From Caldifarciminota bacterium (lineage in GTDB: Bacteria > WOR-3 > Hydrothermia > UBA1063 > CAJXJZ01), in NCBI GenBank assembly GCA_027073945.1, contig JALTEL010000395.1, forward strand, positions 1-7,054: a stretch of 7,054 bases of DNA, given 5' to 3'. The stretch's first letter is position 1; every line of letters begins with the position of its first letter. Positions 1 to 5,957 of this stretch are shown in pieces. The notes beneath the pieces were generated by a model. The model saw only the letters and a list, made by a program, of their open reading frames with translations, was not told where the DNA came from and searched no databases. Made by a program: the position numbers and the translations under genes.

Positions 1-2
1 AT

Positions 3-3000
3 AGTATTCTCCCCATGCCCGGGCACAAAGCGGACAATGAATTCACAAAGCCATCTCCAGTGTATTACAAAAGTGATATTTATCCGTTAAGCATAGCGCA
101 AAGTGCGGGCAGCGGAGAAGTATCGGGATTTAATATTGCAAATATTATTGTTCACCCGCTTATATTCCATGCATCTGCCGGAAAACTGGAATTTATAGAT
201 AATTTACAGTTGAGAATTTACTATGAACTCAAAAAAGCTCCGTCTCATCTGACCGAAACACAGCTTAAAATATTCAAAAATGCCATAAAAGAACTCGTTT
301 ACAATCCCCAGGACATAGATGGATTTGCACCTTTATCCAGTAAAACTACAGGCGATACAGTTGAAATGGCCATAGTAACCGTGGATTCATTCATTCCATA
401 TCTTGAACCCTTTAGAGACTGGAAAATTGAAAAAGGTATACCAACACAGATATTTGACATAAACACCATTACCTCTTCCTATCAAGGCAGGGATAATGCG
501 GAAAAACTGAGAAATTTCATCAAGGATTACTATCAAAACCACGGTCTTATTTACGTGTTATTGGCAGGACAGGGAGATTACGAGAATAACGAAGAGATTA
601 TACCAAGAAGAGATGTTTATTATATCAATTCGGGCGCAGGCTATTACAATGACGAAGATACAATACCTTCCGATATGTACTTTTCCTGTCTTGACGGAAG
701 CTGGGACTATAATAACAACAATGTTTTCGGTGAGATAGGAGATTCTGTTGATATGTACGCGGATGTTTACGTAGGTAGAGCACCTGTGAAAACAACAACT
801 CAGGTGCAAAACTTTGTTTCCAAAGTTTTGACCTATGAACAAAATCCACCCGCCAATTATCTGTCAAACGCACTTCTCCCCGCAGTGGAGCTATTTTCGT
901 CTTACAACTTCTGGGGGGATACAGTGAATAATACCATTGCAGACACGACCCCGACACCTCCATGGACAGATGAGAAACTGTATGAATCTCTGGGCAATTT
1001 GAGCGAGGCTGCTGTCATTGACTCCATAAATTCCGGTGTCGGATTCATACACCATGCAGACCATGGTAATGAAGATGGAACATATTTTGCAGATGGGACA
1101 CCCGTCCTTGTCAAAAGTGGAATAGCATCCCTCACCAATCAGGGCAGGCTAAACATCAACACCGGTATATGCTGTTTTTCCGGTGCACTGGACGAGGTCG
1201 TTGCCACAGGTGATAACGACTGTTTTTCCGAAGACCTTGTCAACAAACAGGGAGGAGGTTCTGTTGCTTCAATCATGAACTCAAGGTATGGATGGGGATA
1301 CCCGCCCGTAATGGGACCATCGGAAAACATTGACCAGGAGTTCTATGCAGCGATTTTTAATCACAATCTAAATACACTGGGCCAGGCAATCGCATTTGGA
1401 AAAGAAAAATGGATTCCATTAGCTATTCAGGAGCAGGATACAGGAGTATATCGCTGGTGCATATATGAACTTAATATATTCGGAGACCCCTCAATGCAGG
1501 TCTGGTCTGCTGAACCTGTAAATATAACGGCTACTCTCCCTGATGCTCTGCCCATAGGGCAAAGCGATGTATCCATATCTTCCGATGATGGAAATGGCTA
1601 TGCGTCTTTTGTAGAAGCAGACTCAATTATCGGCAGGGGTCAGCTTGATGCAAATGGAAACGGCAACATACACATACAAACCCTGTATCCGGGCGATACA
1701 GTTATTATAACGCTCACAGGCAAAAATAAAATCCCCTTTGTACACAGAGCAATTGTTGTAAGCAACGGGGCATACGTTTCATACAGAACTTCCAATGTTA
1801 ACGATGCCTCAGGGAACAACAACGGCAGAATAAATCCCGGGGAAGTGATAAATCTCAATGTGCTTGTTGTAAACTGGGGGACCGATACGGCAAAGTCAGT
1901 AACAGGCACGCTTTCCACAACAGATACATACACAAATATCACTGCTTCCGCAAGCAATTTTGGGGATATATCGCCGGGCGATTCCACATTTTCTCAGACA
2001 GACTATACATTCCACGTGGATAGTACCTGCCAGGATTACCATAGCATACCATTTACATTAACTCTCACTGATGGCGATTCTGTATGGGTAAGTCATTTCA
2101 GTCTCAGCGTTTATGCACCTGTTATTGAAACAGGCAAATCCCTTGTAATTGACACTGCCTCAAACTGCAACAATGACGGGGTAGCCGAACCCGGAGAGGA
2201 TATAGGCCTCATGATAAAGGCAAACAATACCGGGCATGAGGAAATTTACAATTTACAGGGGCATATATCATCCTCGTCTCCTTACATAACTATTACAGAA
2301 ACAGACGAGTTTTACGGTGATATTGCAGCGGATTCCTCCGCTTTTAGCTCATCGGCTTTTCAATTATCCATCCAGGCTTCAACTCCTGATCCGTACCTTG
2401 CTGAACTCTATATCGATTTTACCGGTGACGGATACAGCACATCGGATACGTTTTATCTTCTCATAGGTCATGTCGGTTACCATACAGATGTTGAAGATAC
2501 CGATACAGTTTCGTGGAATTATCAAAATCCATGGCATGTAACACAGAATAGATACAATTCAGCCTCTCATGCTTTTTACTTCGGCACTGAACCAGCAGAT
2601 ACATATCCGAACAGCACAGAAGCATCGCTTACTTCACCGATTTTTACTCTCGGTGAAGGCTCGCGCCTCAGTTTCTATACTTTTTACTCACTGGAGGAAA
2701 ATTACGATTACGGATATGTTGAAATAAGTGCTGATAGCGGAAATTCCTGGCAAACGCTGTACACTGTAAATGATACTTCTTCATGGAAAAAAGTTTCACT
2801 TGACCTATCCTCCTATCAGCCTGGTACACGGGTAATGGTAAGATTCAGGGCAAAATCCGATGTAAGCGTTACGTATGAAGGCTGGTATATAGATGACATA
2901 AGAGTTGAACCGCCTTTTTCCCCACCTCATCTTACTTATAAAAGCTTAGGTATAAATGATGCAACAGGTAATGGGAACGGATTAGCTGACCCCGGAGAGG

Positions 3001-4250
3001 CCGTTAAACTCAACATTGCACTTTACAATGATGGAGGAAAAGATGCTTTAGGCACATCCGGCATTCTATACAGTCTGGACCCGCATATTACCGTTACGGA
3101 CAATCAAGGCAGTTACGGAGATATCAGCGGTTATTCAGAAGCAAATTGTGCCGACTCATTCGCCATAAATGTGGCATCAAATGCCGAGTTAGGGTCAGCA
3201 TATCCTATGCAGCTCATTACAAGCGCAAACTCCGGCACGTATACGGATACATTGAATTTCTCTCTCACTGTGGGGGACAAGAGAATGAGATATATAGGAC
3301 CGGATACTTACGGATATTATATCTATGATCTTGGAGACCCATATGATCAGGCCCCACAATTCAACTGGCATGAGATAAATACCACAGGAAATACGGTTTC
3401 CAACGGAGACGATTCATCCGAAGTGGTTGGACTTCCATTTACTTTCAAATATTACGGTATTAACTATGATAGTATAACAATCTGCTCAAACGGTTGGGTT
3501 GCAATGGGAAGGGATACATCAGATGCATATTCAAATTCCTCCTTGCCTGATAGCTCACATCCCAATAATACAATTGCGGGCCTATGGGATGATCTCGATC
3601 CCACAATAACGGGAAGCGGAAAAATATACTACTCCTCCGATACGCTGAATCATATCTTCATTGTAGAATATGATGATGTATATCACTATTCCAGTACCAC
3701 AAGTGAGAAATTTGAAATAATATTGTATGATCCCGCCTACGACATAACAAGGACAGGTGATGGCAATATCATAATACAGTATCTCCAGCAAGCTACACAA
3801 TCCGACTTTACAGTTGGCATTGAAGACAGCACAGGAGCAAGAGGTATACAGTGGTATAAAGATGGCGTCTACAATGAATATGCCCTTCCACTTGTCGATA
3901 CCTTTGCCATAAAAATTACAACCGATACTCCTATTGTATCAATAAAAGAGAGAAATGTGCAGGCACATACATGTCTTTTCTATCTCGGTCAGAACAGGCC
4001 CAATCCGTTTAACGGTAGAACAAACATTACTTATTCAATTCCCGCTGATACACATGTAAAATTATTTATCTTTGACATAAGCGGAAGAATTGTAAAGAAA
4101 TTGGTAGACAGGGACATGAAAAAAGGTATGCATACATTCACATGGGACGGTACAAACAAACACGGTAGAAAAGTTGTTCAGGGTATATATTTCTATGAGC
4201 TTCAGGCGAATAAAATGAAAAAAATCAAGAAGATGATGTATATACGATAG
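3..4250 (+). CDS. Large secreted C25 (gingipain-type) cysteine peptidase with C-terminal sorting-type domain; 5' partial
   Basis: Predicted extracellular or surface cysteine endopeptidase. The frame is open to the left edge (S-I-L-P precede the first ATG at 15), and residues counted from that ATG start inside what looks like a C25 propeptide (about 20-75) with no signal peptide, so the true start lies upstream. The C25 domain spans about 116-498: the YVLLAG strand (180-185), VGRAPV (253-258), the probable catalytic His350 in HHADHGN, the probable nucleophile Cys387 in CCFSG, and FGDPSMQVW (489-497). Then come three related beta-sandwich modules (about 592-700, 709-816, 976-1087), a MAM/immune-inhibitor-A-like module (823-965; GYVEISADSGNSW, GWYIDDIRV), a nidogen-like module (1093-1303; ICSNGWVAMG) and a C-terminal FlgD-like/type IX-like tail (1322-1411). 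The family assignment is strong. Cleavage specificity (Arg, Lys or other) cannot be read from the sequence, and Cys386 next to Cys387 leaves slight doubt about the nucleophile. Confidence 0.9.
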   Translation, partial: SILPMPGHKADNEFTKPSPVYYKSDIYPLSIAQSAGSGEVSGFNIANIIVHPLIFHASAGKLEFIDNLQLRIYYELKKAPSHLTETQLKIFKNAIKELVYNPQDIDGFAPLSSKTTGDTVEMAIVTVDSFIPYLEPFRDWKIEKGIPTQIFDINTITSSYQGRDNAEKLRNFIKDYYQNHGLIYVLLAGQGDYENNEEIIPRRDVYYINSGAGYYNDEDTIPSDMYFSCLDGSWDYNNNNVFGEIGDSVDMYADVYVGRAPVKTTTQVQNFVSKVLTYEQNPPANYLSNALLPAVELFSSYNFWGDTVNNTIADTTPTPPWTDEKLYESLGNLSEAAVIDSINSGVGFIHHADHGNEDGTYFADGTPVLVKSGIASLTNQGRLNINTGICCFSGALDEVVATGDNDCFSEDLVNKQGGGSVASIMNSRYGWGYPPVMGPSENIDQEFYAAIFNHNLNTLGQAIAFGKEKWIPLAIQEQDTGVYRWCIYELNIFGDPSMQVWSAEPVNITATLPDALPIGQSDVSISSDDGNGYASFVEADSIIGRGQLDANGNGNIHIQTLYPGDTVIITLTGKNKIPFVHRAIVVSNGAYVSYRTSNVNDASGNNNGRINPGEVINLNVLVVNWGTDTAKSVTGTLSTTDTYTNITASASNFGDISPGDSTFSQTDYTFHVDSTCQDYHSIPFTLTLTDGDSVWVSHFSLSVYAPVIETGKSLVIDTASNCNNDGVAEPGEDIGLMIKANNTGHEEIYNLQGHISSSSPYITITETDEFYGDIAADSSAFSSSAFQLSIQASTPDPYLAELYIDFTGDGYSTSDTFYLLIGHVGYHTDVEDTDTVSWNYQNPWHVTQNRYNSASHAFYFGTEPADTYPNSTEASLTSPIFTLGEGSRLSFYTFYSLEENYDYGYVEISADSGNSWQTLYTVNDTSSWKKVSLDLSSYQPGTRVMVRFRAKSDVSVTYEGWYIDDIRVEPPFSPPHLTYKSLGINDATGNGNGLADPGEAVKLNIALYNDGGKDALGTSGILYSLDPHITVTDNQGSYGDISGYSEANCADSFAINVASNAELGSAYPMQLITSANSGTYTDTLNFSLTVGDKRMRYIGPDTYGYYIYDLGDPYDQAPQFNWHEINTTGNTVSNGDDSSEVVGLPFTFKYYGINYDSITICSNGWVAMGRDTSDAYSNSSLPDSSHPNNTIAGLWDDLDPTITGSGKIYYSSDTLNHIFIVEYDDVYHYSSTTSEKFEIILYDPAYDITRTGDGNIIIQYLQQATQSDFTVGIEDSTGARGIQWYKDGVYNEYALPLVDTFAIKITTDTPIVSIKERNVQAHTCLFYLGQNRPNPFNGRTNITYSIPADTHVKLFIFDISGRIVKKLVDRDMKKGMHTFTWDGTNKHGRKVVQGIYFYELQANKMKKIKKMMYIR
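360..1508 (+). other. Peptidase C25 catalytic domain
   Basis: This is the caspase-like catalytic part of the large peptidase, residues about 116-498 counted from the ATG at 15. The probable catalytic His350 is encoded at 1062-1064 and the probable nucleophilic Cys387 at 1173-1175; their order and spacing (37 residues) match the His-then-Cys arrangement of gingipains, where the Cys is followed by x-N/S-G. The residue before the catalytic His-Gly is Asp, where many relatives have Gly-His-Gly. Both catalytic residues and the closing GDPS motif are present, so the enzyme is probably active. Confidence 0.82.
1788..3275 (+). repeat. Three diverged copies of a beta-sandwich module in the peptidase stalk
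   Basis: Three protein-level repeats lie at about 1788-2114, 2139-2462 and 2940-3275. Each opens with an Asn/Asp/Gly-rich loop ending in Pro-Gly-Glu (NDASGNNNGRINPGE, DTASNCNNDGVAEPGE, NDATGNGNGLADPGE), continues with a strand of the type xLNxxxxNxG, and has a Y/F-GDI motif about 40-55 residues later. They resemble CARDB/DUF11-like Ig folds. The acidic loop could bind calcium, which is inference. A separate MAM-like module (about 2481-2909) sits between copies 2 and 3. The copies have diverged well beyond DNA-level identity, so this is not a recent duplication. Confidence 0.7.
3978..4250 (+). other. C-terminal FlgD-like / type IX (type A) sorting-like domain
   Basis: The last 90 residues of the peptidase begin with FYLGQNRPNPFN and continue with a short Ig-like fold: VKLFIFDISGRIVKKL, then HTFTWDGTNKHGRKV, then GIYFYEL and a basic end (KKIKKMMYIR). 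This matches the pattern of C-terminal domains recognised by the type IX secretion system in Bacteroidetes and of the FlgD-Ig tails common across FCB-group secreted proteins. It implies export across the outer membrane or surface attachment. Whether this organism has a type IX system cannot be seen here. Confidence 0.82.
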
Positions 4251-4265
4251 GAAAAACGTTATTAT

Positions 4266-4294
4266 TTGAAAAAATATGCCTTTAACAGTATAAT
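4266..4294 (+). promoter_or_regulatory. Sigma-70-type promoter for the nucleotidyltransferase gene
   Basis: TTGAAA at 4266-4271 and a perfect TATAAT at 4289-4294 are separated by exactly 17 bases. The next gene starts with GTG at 4301, six bases after the -10 box, so transcription would begin on or within a base or two of the start codon. No Shine-Dalgarno sequence precedes the GTG. The site lies in the only gap between the peptidase and this gene. It would make the downstream pair independent of the peptidase transcript. Caveat: AT-rich gaps yield chance matches, and Bacteroidetes proper use a different consensus. Confidence 0.6.
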
Positions 4295-4300
4295 TTAAAA

Positions 4301-4837
4301 GTGGATGAAAAATTTTTCTATGAACGGGTGCTATCCGAACTTTACAGGAGAAACATCACCTATCTGATTGTCGGAGGTATTGCGATGAATCTCTACGGTG
4401 TACCGCGTTCCACATTTGACCTTGACATATTCATTGACTGGTCCAGAGAGAATGTTAAAAAATTAAAGGCTATGCTTTCAGACTTGCATTTTGTCCCTAC
4501 TCCTCCAATTGATATTGAGGATTTAATTTTAAAAGAAGAACGCGACAAACTGCTTGCTGAAAAGGGAATGGTGGCTTTAAACTTCATTAATAAGGATGAT
4601 CCGCTCGAGGAAATAGACATAATTACGGTTGAATCAATACCATTCAAGCGGCTATACGGCAGGAAAAGAGCTATTAATATAGAAGATTTCGAAATATACG
4701 TACTTTCTATGGATGACCTTATAAAAGTGAAGAAAAAAGCAGGTAGAAGAAAAGACAAACAGGACATTGACAATCTTCTAAAGGCAAAAAAAATTCTTAA
4801 GGACAATGAAAAAAAGAATAATAAAAATAAGGCATGA
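4301..4837 (+). CDS. MNT-fold nucleotidyltransferase (AbiEii / DUF6036-like)
   Basis: A 178-residue protein of the polymerase-beta-like minimal nucleotidyltransferase superfamily. Visible motifs are the Gly-Gly of YLIVGGIAMNLYG (G25, G26), the metal-binding pair D40-x-D42 in TFDLDIFID, a likely third acidic residue D106 in EEIDIITV, and the late signature GRRKDKQDIDNL (148-159) typical of AbiEii/DUF6036-type proteins. All three acids are present, so catalysis (transfer of a nucleotide to a protein, RNA or small molecule) is plausible; the substrate is unknown. The GTG start was chosen because an in-frame TAA lies just upstream at 4283-4285 and no other start codon occurs between it and the GTG. 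The C-terminal end is very Lys/Asn-rich and overlaps the next gene by 32 bases. It could be a toxin or antitoxin half of a two-gene unit, or an unrelated accessory enzyme; AbiE partners and HEPN partners are not seen. Confidence 0.8.
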   Translation: MDEKFFYERVLSELYRRNITYLIVGGIAMNLYGVPRSTFDLDIFIDWSRENVKKLKAMLSDLHFVPTPPIDIEDLILKEERDKLLAEKGMVALNFINKDDPLEEIDIITVESIPFKRLYGRKRAINIEDFEIYVLSMDDLIKVKKKAGRRKDKQDIDNLLKAKKILKDNEKKNNKNKA

Positions 4838-4982
4838 AGAGGAACAAAAAATAAGAGCTTATATGCGTAAAACAGCTCTTGAAAAATTCATATGGCTTTC
4901 AAATCTCAAAAAATTTTTCCAGCTTGCCATGAATAAGGCAAATAAGACTTCATTTAAACATTTTACAGGCAACAACAGGTAG
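4806..4982 (+). CDS. Small basic helical protein, overlapping companion of the nucleotidyltransferase
   Basis: A 58-residue reading frame starts at ATG 4806 inside the nucleotidyltransferase gene (32-base overlap, +1 frame) and ends with TAG at 4980-4982. It is Lys/Arg-rich with a likely helix containing YMRKTALEKFIWLSNLKKFF (residues 19-38). The pattern x-T-x-x-E-K-x-x-W-L-x-x-x-x-x-F is like the short (T)PEERLxWLxxxxxF motif seen in small proteins encoded beside nucleotidyltransferases in other bacteria; that recollection has not been checked. AAGGA at 4799-4803 is an upstream Shine-Dalgarno-like site, but it is only two bases from the ATG; Met20 (ATG at 4863) is an alternative start without a better site. 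The overlap suggests translational coupling and joint function. The role is unknown, and it may be a partner or antitoxin of the enzyme. Confidence 0.6.
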   Translation: MKKRIIKIRHEEEQKIRAYMRKTALEKFIWLSNLKKFFQLAMNKANKTSFKHFTGNNR

Positions 4983-4995
4983 AAAAAAATTCAAA

Positions 4996-5652
4996 CTATT
5001 TAAATATTTCCCCTGTTTCTTTCTGCCAGAGCAATAAGTCAAGAAATGGCATTGGTATGCCTGCTGAATTTGAAAACTCACGCATTTTGTGCTCAATATT
5101 GATATACATTGAAGTACTGAGAGTGTCAGGGACTTTTTCAATAACGCCGAGTATCACAAGATTTTTCAGAATATGCCTGTCCAGTATAGCCAATTCGTCT
5201 CCAAATCCAATATTCCTCAAAAAGTGACTGGCTTCTTTATACCCCATACCTTTCACATTATCAACCAGCCATTTCCTCAGAGGCGCTACTCCTTGCCTCA
5301 ATTCCATACTCAATTTTTCTCTTAAATCACCAAGCAGTTTTCTCCTGGCTTCTACTATATAGGCGGCTTTTCTGTACTTAAATCGTACACCTTTCAACTT
5401 TCCCGATATATAAGCAGCATCCCGTGTGAAGAGAGCATTGTTATATTTAAGACGCAAAATGGCCTGCCAGCAAACAGTTGCCTTTGATTGAGGCGTCAGC
5501 AAACAAAATGCAAGTTCACTGAATAATGCTCGATTGTCAGATTTTAACCACACATCTTTGAATTCGAGCAGTCTTTTTTTAATAAGGTGCTTTTTGTCTC
5601 TGTAGTCCCTTATTAAACTCTCTATGTCATATGCTGTACTGCTTTGCTGCAT
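4996..5652 (-). CDS. ogg: Ogg2-type 8-oxoguanine DNA N-glycosylase / AP lyase
   Basis: Base-excision repair enzyme that removes 8-oxoguanine from DNA and nicks the strand by beta-elimination. The 218-residue protein fits the Ogg2 branch (archaea, Thermotoga and scattered bacteria) of the helix-hairpin-helix glycosylases: FSELAFCLLTPQSKATVCW (44-62), the hairpin VKGMGYKEASHFLRNIG (133-149) with the probable catalytic Lys139, then AILDRHILKNL (155-165) with the probable catalytic Asp158. The protein ends WQKETGEIFK, so the last residue is Lys; in Ogg2 enzymes the C-terminal Lys is known to help discriminate 8-oxoguanine from guanine. It is the last gene of the minus-strand operon, six bases after the DUF3467 stop. 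GGAGG at 5654-5658 is only one base from the ATG, an oddly short spacing; no better in-frame start is seen. All key residues are present. Confidence 0.9.
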   Translation of the reverse strand: MQQSSTAYDIESLIRDYRDKKHLIKKRLLEFKDVWLKSDNRALFSELAFCLLTPQSKATVCWQAILRLKYNNALFTRDAAYISGKLKGVRFKYRKAAYIVEARRKLLGDLREKLSMELRQGVAPLRKWLVDNVKGMGYKEASHFLRNIGFGDELAILDRHILKNLVILGVIEKVPDTLSTSMYINIEHKMREFSNSAGIPMPFLDLLLWQKETGEIFK

Positions 5653-5653
5653 G

Positions 5654-5658
5654 CCTCC
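5654..5658 (-). promoter_or_regulatory. Shine-Dalgarno site of ogg, unusually close to the ATG
   Basis: GGAGG on the minus strand directly follows the DUF3467 stop codon (TAG, 5659-5661) and leaves one base before the ATG at 5650-5652. Spacing is usually about 5-9 bases. The next in-frame codons (CAG, CAA, AGC, AGT) offer no alternative start, so initiation may rely on coupling with termination of the preceding gene. Confidence 0.55.
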
Positions 5659-5955
5659 CTAAAAACCTACTCTTTTTTCTTCCATACCATGCAGTTTAAT
5701 CTCTCCAAACTGAGTTTCGAATTTTTTGATATTATCTTCAAGTGCTTTATATAATAGTTTTGCATGCTGAGGGGTCATAATAATTCTTGTTTGCACACGT
5801 GCTTTCGGAAGACCAGGCATTATTCTTGCAAAATCCAATACAAACTCCGAAGGAGAATGTGAAATCATAACGATATTGGAATAAACACCCTCTGCCTTTT
5901 CAGGCGGGATTTCAACCTCAAACGGTCTTCTTCCCTGCTGTTTGTCTTCATTCAT
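5659..5955 (-). CDS. DUF3467 domain protein
   Basis: A 98-residue cytosolic protein that matches the DUF3467 family over nearly its whole length. Seen features are AEGVYSN (21-27), HSPSEFVLDF (33-42), the PGLPKARVQTRIIMTP stretch (47-62) and DNIKKFETQFGEI (74-86). The family is widespread in bacteria and has no established biochemical function to my knowledge; there is no signal peptide, transmembrane segment or catalytic motif. The start at 5955 is well supported: AGGGAGG (5961-5967) lies five bases upstream, and the purM stop codon is only two bases away. Position between purM and ogg indicates co-transcription and probable translational coupling, but does not reveal its job. Confidence 0.9.
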   Translation of the reverse strand: MNEDKQQGRRPFEVEIPPEKAEGVYSNIVMISHSPSEFVLDFARIMPGLPKARVQTRIIMTPQHAKLLYKALEDNIKKFETQFGEIKLHGMEEKRVGF

Positions 5956-5957
5956 AA

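Noticed and set aside
15..17. ATG at 15 as the true start of the large peptidase
   Set aside because: The frame stays open to the left edge, no signal peptide follows this ATG, and the sequence begins inside a C25-type propeptide, so the gene is more likely cut by the window.
558..1987. Several 60-115 codon minus-strand frames under the peptidase
   Set aside because: They mirror the plus-strand coding region, have no family resemblance and overlap one another.
3146..3328. 60-codon plus-strand frame inside the peptidase gene
   Set aside because: Out-of-frame within a conserved module; composition is Arg/Cys/His-rich as expected of a shifted frame, and no ribosome site was found.
4251..4265. 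Terminator directly after the peptidase stop codon
   Set aside because: The short AACGTT palindrome and A/T-rich stretch do not form a GC stem with a following T run.
4393..4806. 137-codon minus-strand frame opposite the nucleotidyltransferase
   Set aside because: It is Ser/Phe-rich antisense of a well-supported coding gene, with no recognisable domain; a shadow frame.
4974..5017. AACAGG / CCTGTT inverted repeat spanning the convergent ends
   Set aside because: Only six pairs with a 32-base loop and no T run at the right distance; too weak to call a terminator.
4950..5141. 63-codon minus-strand frame across the ogg 3' end
   Set aside because: It overlaps the end of ogg in another frame and the small plus-strand gene, with no recognisable domain.
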